Both the position numbers and the translations under genes were made by a program. Source: Plenodomus lindquistii (lineage: Eukaryota > Ascomycota > Dothideomycetes > Pleosporales > Leptosphaeriaceae). From it: a DNA stretch of 64,000 nucleotides. This document shows, piece after piece, positions 54,003 through 64,000 of the stretch. The DNA is taken from the NCBI GenBank assembly GCA_025504975.1, contig JANUWI010000002.1:682001-746000 (forward strand), given 5' to 3'. Under the pieces are notes generated by a model that was not told where the DNA came from, ran no database searches, and saw only the letters and a list, made by a program, of their open reading frames with translations. Positions within the stretch are counted from its first letter, which is position 1. Each line of letters opens with the position of its first letter.

Positions 54003-55731
54003 TCAAGACCATCTGATATGCGAAGCTTCCAATTCGTCCCGATGCTTCTCGAACAGCTCCCTGATCTCTTCCCTGTCTTCCCATTCGTCAACGAAATGAT
54101 CCAGATCCCTCAGCGGCGGTGGGTAGATCATCATTGGCCTGAGTTCAAGCAGTGGATACAAGCGGTTTGAATCGAAATTGCCACGCGGAACTTTAAGGCC
54201 CGAACTATGCAGCACTGCCCAGTATTTTCCCTCGACGGGCTTTCCAATATAATCGAATACCGGGTTTTCCCTTGTGCCGTATAGAAATGGCGAGATCTCG
54301 CTGTCAATATACAAGTCTGATCTATCATGTTCCCAGTCCCTCCAGTTAGGAGCAAGTACAGTCCATTTTGGCGCTCGTGTCTTCCAGGGCAAGGGTTCGT
54401 TGCGGGACAATGCATCTTTGATGAGTTGTAACAATACATATATGTCATAGGTTTCGAATTTCCTTTCGTCACGAGTGTCGATTCTCCTTTCGTCTATTTT
54501 GCGATCCAGAAACAGGCCGTCCAGCTCGATGCTTCTCAAGTCGGAAAAGGAGAACAATAGAGGGAAAAGGCTGGCTTGGGTGGCCACTAGCCTACCAAGA
54601 CTGAGATGTCGGAGTGATGGCCATACGCTGCCGTCTGGAACAACATCCCGTAGGTTGATAGGGATGTCGTATGCGCAAAATTCGGTGTAAAAGTCGATAG
54701 TGAGACGTAAACGGAAGGAGTGAAGGTTTCTCAAACGACTCAACGCATGTTTCAAATGCGGGTTTTGCCAAACAACTTTGCTCGGGTTTGGCATCGTGTG
54801 GTAACAATCATGATGAAGCCAGATGTCCTCTGTATTGAGAGAAATATCGAGCCGTGTCAATCTAGCAGTATTGAAAAAGGCGATTGTCTTCGTAAGATGC
54901 TCATTAGGCATGCAGAACAGCCGCTGCCCAATTCCTGATTGAGCACGCCCCACATCAATCACAAATTCCGTTACGTTGGCTTGAGTGTTCGCACACAGTT
55001 CAGATATGAGCAGGTTGTGGCCTCGCCAGTTCTCGCATGATTCGGCCCATGGCGCATTCAAAGCGCAACGAGAGGGTACAGGATTGAGAAAAGTTTCACG
55101 CTGTCCAAGCCAGGGATCCGAGAGCTCGGGCAGTTTCATACCCGCCTTCAACGATCTCCAAATGGGCGTCTCGTAAGCTGGGGACATGATCCCCCCTCTC
55201 CATGTCTGGTTTGTTAAAGTGACGCGTTGAAGATTTGGCAGGTTCGTCAGGCTTGCACGTACAACCTGCACATCTTTCCCCTGAGCAATGTTGATTTCCT
55301 GATCTTCGTAGAGTTGGGAGTAGATCCCGAAGCTTTGCTCTTCATTTAATACACACATGATTGGCTCCCCACAGTTCTTTGCTCCGCAGAGCATTGAAAT
55401 GTGACTCTTCCTTTTCCATGCCCACGAGGCGATTCGCATATATAGCTCGCGTGGCCTCGCTGAAATTCCCCTCATGCAGGTATTCCTTATCAAAGCGAGT
55501 GTCGTCCCAGACAATCTCCCGCACTTGCAGTCTGTAGTCGTCATGCCGGATAATGTTATAGAAGGCCTCCATGTTCGTCGTGTTCGGTGAAAGGAACACA
55601 CGCCTGAAGCGGAGCCTGCAGCGTGCGCTCATCGCTTTGGACACGAGACGCAATGCCTTCACATCTCTCTGGAATAGACAGTCGCAAATGCACTGGATGA
55701 CGTCTACGTTGAGTGCATCGAGTTGCGACAT
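54003..55731 (-). CDS. F-box protein with long C-terminal region
   Basis: The N-terminus, LNVDVIQCICDCLFQRDVKA with LRLVSKAM, is an F-box at residues 5-40. The first frame ends at a TGA near 55343. The C-terminal part lies in another frame open to 54003. A 58-nt intron (55299-55356, GTGTGT to TCAG) joins them in phase and gives 556 residues, with a joint reading ELWGANH-EINIAQG. An alternative reading is a one-base insertion in the AAA run near 55348. The C-terminal half has the conserved fungal features LPNLQRVTLTNQTW, AYETPIWRSL, LRNLHSFRLRLTIDFY and SLRHLSLGRLVATQ, a leucine-rich, repeat-like pattern as in substrate-binding regions of F-box proteins. The target is unknown. Confidence 0.75.
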
Positions 55732-56340
55732 GATTGTGAGTGTTCTCCACGATGGGCCAGCTTAGCTCCGTGATTTCGCGTTGCGTTCGCGTCAGAAAGT
55801 TACGCGATGTTGCGCCATTGGCAGCCAAGGGCCCGAGACGTATATGTGGAATTCGAGTATCTCGTGTTGCTCGCAATGGAATCAATGATGGGACAAATGC
55901 TGAAATGGTGCGGATTTGCTTAGGTCGACAGAGAGACAATTCCCAACACCACTGATCAAGTTAGCGTAACTTATTATGTCATCCATCCCCGCCATGCCAC
56001 CAGGCCTTACTTCGTGGCCGATTCAAGCTGAGATAAGCACCTCACTAAAATATAGTATCACAGTAACAAAGCACAAACAATGTAACATTTACCTGATAAA
56101 TATATTCTATACTTTATTAGCTATTTTATAGATATATTCCATTCAACTTAGAAATTGCTAGAATCGTGCATGCTGTGCGCCGCTCTGTAGTGTAATCATT
56201 CGATTATTCTGCTTTGATTACCTCAGCTCGAAATCGGCCATGAATCAGAGTATTGCTACCCCTGGTGATGCGTGTAACGTAGCATGAGTAACAACACCGC
56301 CAGGACGATATGATATTGTAATTCCTACAACTCCGCGCAA
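55732..56340. other. Intergenic region with an AT-rich island
   Basis: These 609 nt lie between the F-box gene (start at 55731) and the end of the histidine kinase, both on the minus strand. From about 56045 to 56160 the sequence is strongly AT-rich; the 60 bases 56101-56160 contain only 12 G or C. No gene is supported. Confidence 0.5.
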
Positions 56341-59300
56341 TCATACGCTATCTAAATTGCGCAAAGTTTTCTGTATACAAGTACAAAGCTCCGGTATCCT
56401 GAAAGGCTTGGAGATCAAGTTGTCCATCCCAGCCTTGAGCGCGACCTCAACCTGCAACAACCCTGATTAGTCTTCCTTGCACTTTCACAAGACGCCATCA
56501 TAGAACATACCTGCTCAGACCTCACATTCGCCGTCACAGCAATGACAGGCACATGGCCATTCACAAGCCCGTCCTTCTGCAGCTGACGAATGTTGCGCAC
56601 ACACGTTAGCCCGTCCATGACCGGCATTTCCCAGTCCATCAATACCAGCGACAAGGGTATCGCAGATTGGTCCGAGTTGCAGTAATGTGTCTTCCGAAGA
56701 TGTTCGAGGGCCTCACCGCCGTGATTTGCGACAGCAACTTGCATTCCAATGTTTCGTAGTTGCTTCGCTAGTACACGTTGATTGACGAGATTGTCTTCCA
56801 CAATCAATACGTGAAGAGTTTTCAAGTCAACATCGGTATCAGTTTGTGCTCTGCCTTTCTTCTGAGGCTCGTCCGTCTCATCACGCGTTCGACCGTTGGT
56901 AAGGATTGCGGACTGAGTGCGGATGCTTATGTCGACTGCTGCGTTCCGCTCGCCTACTGGGGAGGGGATGCTTAGTTTTCGGCCTTTGATATAGAAAGAG
57001 AAGATGCTGCCAACACCCTTAGTTGATGCGAAGCCAATAGCGCCACCGTGCATTTCTGTAAGACGCCGAGAGATGAAAAGACCTAGTCCGGAGCCGCCTT
57101 ATAAAGTCAGCAAGCGTATTCTCTCGTAGTCGATACTGAAGCGTTACCATAGTCTATGTGTGTGCGTGGTGATGCTTGAGAGAAGCGTGCAAACATGAGA
57201 TCATGTTCCGAAGCACTTAGGCCGCGGCCAGTGTCCTGAACGGTGAAAATCACATGTATCTGTTCAAGTCAGTCACCATGTGTGAGGCTTAGACGACAAT
57301 CGCTTACTATTTCTCCCTTCTCCCAATCGGCCTGCAATGTCTGCGCTTCAGGCACTTCGGCCGAACGAATGAATTGCACGTGTCCATCAGGGTTGCGGGT
57401 CGGTGTTTCATGTGAAAGTCCGAGACTAATTGTTATGTGACGTTTGTCTTCAAGTCGAGTGAATTTAATCGCGTTGGTAATGAGATTCTGGCAAAGGTAA
57501 GCGAAGTACGATGAGTGGACCGGTAGACACACAATTAAGATCTGAAGCACCCTTGTTGGGTCAAGTGATACATCGCTGACATTAATCGACTTGAAAGAGT
57601 CCTCCAGCCGGAATTCTAAGCCAACGTCAGCGGCCTTGGCCTCACCTTCGAACATTTTCACAGCGTCTCGCGCGATGGACTCAAGCTGGACATCTGTCGG
57701 TGTCATAACGAAAAGTCCAGAGTCCAGCTTGGACATGGTGAGCACATCTATCAAGTTCAGCTATCAGATCTCCTTATGAAATAATACACCGGGATAGTCC
57801 TACCGTCTACAATAGTCTTCATGTGCTTGGAACATTGCACAATAGTGGTCGCGGCTTCGATTGTAGATTCGACGATCTTTTGGTATATCTTCTGGTAATC
57901 ACCAGACTCTTCAAAGGCCTTGTGGGAAGATATGATGCTCTACAGAAGCGTCAATGTTGATACTTGTCCAGCATTGGGAGTATTACATCGGCACATTGCA
58001 CAATCGCTGACAAAGGATTGCGCATCTCGTGACTGGATAAATGTCAGTAGAGCATCAGTGACGCCCGCTGGACCTGAGACTTACGAGGTAGTGTCAACAA
58101 AGTTCTCTAGTTGTCTAAATGTGTATTAATGCCGACTCATCACACAATTTTGCAATAGTATACCTTTTTGATTCCTGAGAATTGAAAGCCTGTGTAGCCT
58201 GAATTTTCTCACCCCACTTCTGCTGACTGCACATTGTATAAGCCTGGAAGAGTTCGATTCCTTTGCAACATACCTGATATCCGTAATGCATCCAATGATC
58301 TCTATAACCTCACCCTGTTCATCCAGCTCTGGGAATATTGAGCAGAGCACCCAAACGGGCTGTTGATCTGACATGGATTCATCAAGAATCTGACTGGAGA
58401 CAGTCCAAGTTCTTTTGAAACGTAGCTCGAAAACCCTGCCAAAAGTAAGCAACGCATCCACAGATACCGCATGGAGCAAAGCGGATGTACTGATGTGTCT
58501 TATCTCTAGCAAGCGCTGCAAACCTAGCTTGACCGACATCGTGATACTCATCATCCACTATCAACCCCCAAGCTGCGCCGAGCTCAAGATTGGGGGCATC
58601 CGCTCCACACATACTAAACCAAGCATCGTTCCGATAAGTGTAGTGGCCATTTGCATCAATGATGAAGATTCCGATGTCGGCGCGCTCAGCAAAGCGTTGG
58701 AATTTCGTCATGCTTCGGCTCAGCTCCTTCTGCGACTCCTGGAGTTGCTGTTTCAGTTGCGACTTTATAGCTTCGGCGTTGGCAATCATCCTTTCGCGAC
58801 GCCCGACGTCTTCCTCGTGAAGCAGAATGGACGTTAAACATGTCGACAATAACCGGCTAGTGACCAGAATGAATTGGTCATAGTCGTCATCATACGGTCG
58901 CCGCGGATTCTGTTGACACACCTAGAGGTTAGTTATGATCTTCAACAAGTCGCGCTTAATGTCTCAAGGTTTCACATGTGGCTTCATGAAAGCGATTCAC
59001 ATACCTGAAGATGTCAGCAAAAGCTCAGGAGTGTTGCGAACTTGCTTTGGCGCAACGCATGGGGGTGAGCACGTCAGGTGCGAGGGCGAGAGACCCGCGG
59101 ACGATACTATATACACGACTTACCAGTCCAATGACCATGAAACCAAGTATGTTATCCGCCGAAGAAGTGGGGTTGAGGGGACAGATGGCAGCCTCCCGGC
59201 AAGGATCACCGAACCCTTTCCACTGTACCCCCTTTACGAGTTCGGCAGCGGGTGAGCCCGGATCGAGAGAGATCTTGATTGGTTTTCGCGCCGCCATTGC

Positions 59301-60755
59301 TTCTCGGAAATATGGAGAGAAGCCAAGATCCTGTCTGAAGTCAAGGTGCAATGGACCAGCCAACGATTGTTCTGGCAATCCAAAAGAACCGCGGAGTTTG
59401 CATTGTTGCTGATTGTCCGAGATTCGATTCCAACTTGATGCTGATGAAGCGCTCGATTCAGCTTCGGCGGCATATAGTAAAGCGAATGGAATGTCCTTGT
59501 CGTTTCGTGATAGTAACTCCACAGCCAGAGACCAGTACGTCTCGGAACTACGTGCGCGCGGTAGCTCTTCACTAATATCTAGGAGCGTTTGCGATCGTCT
59601 TTGCGCTATGACATCCCTTGTCTACACTTTTGTTAGCATCTGAGCTTCTGGGTAGCAGAAAACCATGGCAGGCCATCGACCCAGCCATGGATTAGCCCAC
59701 ATCCTAGCAACACGAGCGCTGCCATGACTTGTCCGAAAGTAAGGCCTTTCTTCGCACAATGCAATCTCTCATAGTTTGACCGTAAGACAACACAGGAAAG
59801 CAAAACATCGATTGAGACTTACTGTTTCAGCAAGCGGTTCATAATGTGCAATGGTCGCGCCTTCCGCATCCAGGATCGGAATGAATTTGAGAGAGAAGTA
59901 GGTTTCCTCCATGAAACCGTTCCTCACCATATGAATGGCGGAGTTCGTCTGCTCAACAGTCTCGCCTTGCAAGTTTTGCTGAATAATCGGCTCAAAGTAC
60001 TCAGACCAGACCGAAGCGAGCGCCACGCGAGCGCTCTTGCCCATGCACGGATGGAAGCCACCAAGAAGTTCTTTATGCGCTTCGTTGTAGATCATAATGA
60101 GATCTGGGCCACAGAAGACGATAGCAGGCCGAGGATCCTGCATGACAATGTTCGCAATGCTGCGCAGCTGAGATGACCATGTTGACATGGGTCCCAGCGA
60201 TGTCAACGCCCAATCTATACTGCGAGCCCAGGCTGCGTGAGCTGATAATTTCAAAGGAGGCAATTCGCCAGTGAAATCAAATGTCGGGACTTTGGTTTTT
60301 GATGTTGTTCTGTTCAATACTGAGCCGCCGGCGGCGGTCCCATCATTGAGTTGTGTTGAAGTTAGGGGCGATCCGCTAATAACGCTCCATCTCTTGTCCA
60401 CATATGCGCTCCGCCAGGTAAAGTTACGATAGATGAAAGGCTTGGTTGAAGCCCCGATGCCGAGGACCCAGTTTTGGAACCTTGAAAAGCCAGTATCCGT
60501 CTCCTGGGTATCCAGAGCGCTAGGTTTAGCAATGAGTGATTTCAACAGGCTTCCGGAGTCAATAGTGGCCACAGCCGGATTGGTATATGATGGAGTAGCC
60601 CAGTTCCGAGACTCATAAGCCGCGGTCGCAGCATCGATAACGAACGTTGGTCTTGGATCCTGCTCCAGATAATCGAGCATCCCCACGGTATATAAGGACC
60701 TCATCTCGTTTTGCGATCTGCTGCCGCGCAGTGGCAAGCCTGGTGGTGGTGCCAT
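56341..60755 (-). CDS. Hybrid histidine kinase with PAS-like sensor and receiver domain
   Basis: Thirteen exons sum to 1164 codons: 60755-59823, 59621-59124, 58909-58491, 58435-58274, 58226-58164, 58114-58085, 58032-57987, 57939-57804, 57747-57533, 57487-57308, 57259-57148, 57097-56511 and 56451-56341. The N-terminal 310 residues are a PAS-like fungal sensor region (MQDPRPAIVFCGPDLIMIYN, MVRNGFMEETYFSLKF). A GAF-like segment and a second PAS (IGIFIIDANGHYTYRNDAW) follow. The phospho-acceptor His703 is in TTSHEMRNPLSAIVQ. The ATPase has N-box NLITNAIKFT, DTGRG and GSGLGLF. The receiver begins LHVLIVEDN, with phospho-acceptor Asp1086 in LMDWEMPVMDG and Lys in LISKPF. Such kinases feed the Ypd1-Ssk1/Skn7 phosphorelay controlling osmotic and oxidative stress responses. 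No transmembrane segment was seen, so it is probably cytosolic. The start at 60755 is a choice; the signal it senses is unknown. Confidence 0.92.
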
Positions 60756-61507
60756 GGCGTGACGGTGTTGCCTCCCGATTCTCGCTTACGCCATTCCAAT
60801 CTTCGCACAGCCGCACACGGTTGACAGTTTCGTTGCGAGTGTCACCATCGTGAAAGGCGATGGACATTCTCTTAGAACCGAAACGTGATGTGGACGCATA
60901 GGTCTAGACTGTGTCTTGGGCGTAGATCGGCCGCTTGCGAGTTGACCACACCTACGTCATCTGGAACTCTGCAACATCAATCTACGACACCCCAATGGCT
61001 CGCTGCTAATCGCTGCCATCAAGCAACTCTAACTTGTGCAAACTCTACGCTATAACGCCTTTTCGGTCAAAGAAATCAGGTTCGTGCGCATCACGTACAG
61101 TGACCCTAATCTCACCATTTGAGCTTGCAAAGCGGATGTGTGGGGAAACGCTTAAGGGGTTTAGCGACATCGGCATTGAAGAGCCGCAAATATCCAGTCT
61201 CACATCACATGTACATGGGGACGGGATTCAAGCAAGGCAGAGGTAGTTATTGTGCAACTGCGAAAGTAGGCCCGAATCCGTAGGCACCAGCCACAATGTA
61301 AAGTTGGACAACTCACCATCATGCGCCACGCAACATGTTGGCTCAGTTTCCTCACGAGCCTCCTTTCTCATGGAGATTTGAATCAAGAGCCCAGCAGGAA
61401 ATCAGGCCCCCCATTTCCCAACCATGCTCTCGCATTCATCGCGCAACCGTCCAAACAAATCCCTAGATTCCCAAATGTCGCTTTGGTGAGGCCGATATCC
61501 AGAGACC
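60756..61507. other. Intergenic region
   Basis: These 752 nt hold the histidine kinase promoter and the 3' flank of the Myb-like gene (61508-62168), both on the minus strand. A minus-strand frame from an ATG at 60867 overlaps the start of the kinase but is not in its frame. Nothing else is supported. Confidence 0.4.
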
Positions 61508-62168
61508 TCAAACATCGACGTCAATGTAGTCGCCCAGGTTGTAGTTCTCGACAAAGTTGGCATCGGTGTCGACGGGCTCCGCTTTGACACGCTTTGCCGT
61601 GGGAGCATCGCCTTCCTCGGTCTCACTGTCAGGCTCAGCGTAGGACGGACCAGCACCATTGAGACCACGTTTCCCGCGAGCTGCTGAAGGTGAAGTGATC
61701 TCTTCTTCATCGTCTACAGGGCCTTCGGCACCATCTTCGTAGTCGACGACCTTCTTCCTCGGAGTTGCCTTGGCTCGTCCACGGGGAGTCTTGGGGGTAG
61801 AAGTCTTTGCAGCGGAGGGCTTTGTAGTCGTGTTGTTTGTACTGGCATTCAGGCCGGTATTGCCAGTGACGTTTTTCTTCTTCCATGTGTAGAGACGATT
61901 CTCGACAGCCTTAGCAGAGCATTCTGTAGTCATATTGGTTAGCGTGCCAAATGAACGACAGACATGATGGGTCTATCCAGTACGTACCCATGCCGGCGGC
62001 GGTAACACGCTCAGCGATCTTCGCACACAGGGCTTTGCTGAAGGAGATCTGGCATTCTTCAAACACGCCATGAAGAAGCTGTTGATGTCAGTCGACTCGA
62101 ACAAGGCTATGATATCCTTGCGTGTTACTTACAATAGAATCCAGCTCGGCTGTCCACTTGATAGGCAT
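61508..62168 (-). CDS. Small nuclear protein with Myb/SANT-like N-terminus
   Basis: Three exons, 62168-62133, 62078-61988 and 61923-61508, encode 180 residues in phase (introns 54 and 64 nt). The first two exons are too short to stand out as ORFs. The N-terminal 60 residues resemble the helical Myb/SANT-like domain seen in many fungal proteins (MPIKWTAELDSI, LLHGVFEECQISF, KAVENRLYTWKKKN). The rest is a disordered tail with AT-hook-like PRGRAK and TPRKK, acidic clusters and KRVKAEP, suggesting a nuclear, DNA- or chromatin-associated protein. Its role is not known. Confidence 0.8.
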
Positions 62169-62963
62169 TTTGACCTTATTTGGAGTTGTGGGCTACCTTC
62201 ATTAGCGGGGTGCGATCACAGATGAACCAAAACACACTCACTTGTTGGAGATGTTGGTGATGAAGCAATAGGCAACGACAGACGAAGTTGTGGGCGGCAA
62301 TAGGAGAGGCGAGTTCGTTCGAAAACCGTATTGGAAAAACTATGGTGGTTGGAAGTGAGCAGAAAGTGGAAGAAGGAGGCTTGTATGAGGGTGGTTTTAT
62401 GCTCTGAAATGCTGGTGAGAGGAGTGGGGACAATGAACGGGGAGGATGAGCGGAGGCTCTGAACAAGTGGTGAAGGTGAGTCTCCCACCACCCTACAACG
62501 AATTTGGCCTGCGCTCGCCCTCACCTGTCTAAGCAAACAAATGGGAATCGATTTGTTTGAGCATCGCAGGTGATGCAAGCAAGCTGAACGTATGATGCCG
62601 GTGACTGGGAACGAACATGCACGCATTCGAAGGCCGAAGTCCTATTACAGGTCCACCATAAGTGATACGCAGGCGTTATCCTCCCAATGCTGTGGCATTG
62701 AAATTCTGGTGAGAGCACGCACACATAACGTACTGAGCTATGAGTTCATGGAATGATTATGTTATATCTCTCATGCATCTGTGACAAACACAATAAAGAA
62801 GCACGTGCGTTCAAGTCAGCAGTATATTCATTCTTATCAAGCTGAAGCTATCTCGTACTGTCGAAATCCATTACCAAGTGTCAACAGACATCCTCATAGC
62901 TTTGTAACTCCTCCGCCTTTGCGCACACCGTACACGGAGTTATGCGATCTCGCAATGAGTATC
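62169..62963. other. Intergenic region
   Basis: These 795 nt lie upstream of the Myb-like gene and downstream of the 62964-63896 gene. ORFs of up to 136 codons on the minus strand are low in recognisable sequence and not called. Confidence 0.4.
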
Positions 62964-63896
62964 CTACATCTCCTGCGCATCTGCGACAGCCTCGCGCGCA
63001 GCTGTAATGAGTCCTATCTCCATCCTGGTGATATCTACAGGTTCGGGATGCGGGTTATTGGCATTGGTCAAAGCCTCGCGGATGACGCCACCCAACGACA
63101 TGTCCTCAGTGATGACTGGCACATCCGGCGCCTCGACTACCGGCGGTAATCCACGCTTGGCCCGACCCCACGCCTTCCACAGCTCCAGTATGCCCTCCTT
63201 GTTGACTCTGTCCTTGACGGTGAGGCGCAGCTCCTTCGGAATGGGATGCAGCCTATCCATGAAAGCTTGGCTATCGAGTTCTCCTTCGTTCATGTGAGGT
63301 AGGCGCTCTTGAATCTCGGCTTCGCGAATAAACCACTTAGACCAGAGCAGTTCATAGTAGAAGACACCCTCGAGACGCCAAGGTCGACGCGATTTGGTGA
63401 GACGTAGGGTGCCTTGAGGATGTTCTTGATTTTCGTCGTCTAGATTGTCGTGCACAAGCTTGCAGAGATCGAGGATACAAACAGTGACGGTGGGATTATG
63501 AGACTTCTGGAGCCAAAGCTTACGAAGGCGATTGTTGATATTCTCAAAGGCGCACTGTGGGTGAAGACCACAAGGAGGCAGATCGGCGCTGAAGAGGCTC
63601 GGCACTGCGATGGTCAGCGTAGAAGGTCACGTTTTGAGCGGGGCGAGCATACTGCTCGAGAGTAATTCGGCCTTTGTGACTGCGTCCACGCTGCCGGCGC
63701 TCAGCCTGCTGTTGCTGTTAGAGCTGTCGGGGCTGTCATCATTGGATGAGATGTCAGACCAGTCGTCGTCTTCAGCCGCTTCTTCAACGTTGTCAGTATG
63801 TCGATTGCGCGAAATTTGATGGAAGGCTCTCCCACCCTGAGGTGGCGTTACAGTGGAGCTGCCGCTCATGAACGACTGGAGCCACCCTCTGCTCAT
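62964..63896 (-). CDS. Unknown fungal protein
   Basis: Two exons, 63896-63653 and 63604-62964, join in phase across a 48-nt intron with a GCTGAC branch signal and give 294 residues. Exon 1 is Ser/Asp-rich and likely disordered (EEAAEDDDWSDISSNDD). Exon 2 looks folded: GLHPQCAFENINNRLRKLWL, TVCILDLCKLVHDNLDDE, WRLEGVFYYELLWSKWFIRE, PIPKELRLTVKDRVNKEGIL. The family seems to be a conserved fungal hypothetical one. No motif points to a function. The start codon lies 105 nt from the right edge of the window. Confidence 0.75.
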
Positions 63897-64000
63897 AGCC
63901 TAGCAATAGTATGTAGAGTGCAGGGATGCCGTAGAAGAGTGCTAGAAGAGTGATAGCACGTGGAGCGGAACGGGGATGCTGTGAAGCGGCGGTAGGGAGG

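Overview
The window is a gene-dense stretch of a filamentous ascomycete (Pezizomycotina) nuclear genome. Short GT-AG introns, mostly 45-65 nt, interrupt nearly every gene. Several fungus-specific families are present (STE12 with C-terminal zinc fingers, KNR4/SMI1, hybrid histidine kinase, SET-free F-box and BTB families, a DUF7580-type protein). The family spectrum and intron style fit Dothideomycetes, probably Pleosporales; that placement is an inference from family resemblance, not a search. No rRNA, tRNA, CRISPR array or intact transposon was recognised. All exon models were built by hand from splice signals and reading-frame continuity. Each multi-exon model closes to a whole number of codons.

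Layout. 0-6.6 kb: the 5' part of INO80 (minus, cut by the left edge), BRX1 (plus), a small unknown gene, an F-box gene. 6.6-15.2 kb: a large minus-strand gene encoding a predicted 1921-residue protein (fungal N-terminal module, C2H2 block, two macro domains, SRPSAT repeat tail), head to head with a DUF7580-type gene. This divergent pair is the most unusual part of the window. 17.4-25.1 kb: KNR4/SMI1, a multispanning membrane protein, a short-chain dehydrogenase lacking the usual catalytic tyrosine, a WDR70 homologue. 25.5-31.8 kb: a mitochondrial run of RIM1 (mtDNA single-strand binding), MTO1 (mt-tRNA modification) and CRD1 (cardiolipin synthase), interrupted by an RPB12-like zinc-ribbon gene with a long disordered N-terminus. 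31.8-37.3 kb: a 5.4 kb stretch without a recognisable gene, upstream of STE12 (37.3-39.7 kb). 41.0-42.0 kb: a broken BTB/POZ gene. 43.2-51.3 kb: ribosomal protein eL39 (51 residues, too short for simple ORF calling), NTA1 amidase, COQ8, a Mn-type cation diffusion facilitator. 52.1-64 kb: a lysine-repeat protein, an F-box gene, a 13-exon hybrid histidine kinase, a small Myb-like nuclear protein, and an unknown gene.

Most genes are housekeeping and do not form an operon-like unit. Functional links suggested by position are the macro/DUF7580 divergent pair (possible fungal self/non-self or cell-death module, inferred), the cluster of nuclear genes for mitochondrial functions, and signalling genes (STE12, KNR4, hybrid histidine kinase) involved in cell-wall, mating and stress responses in related fungi.
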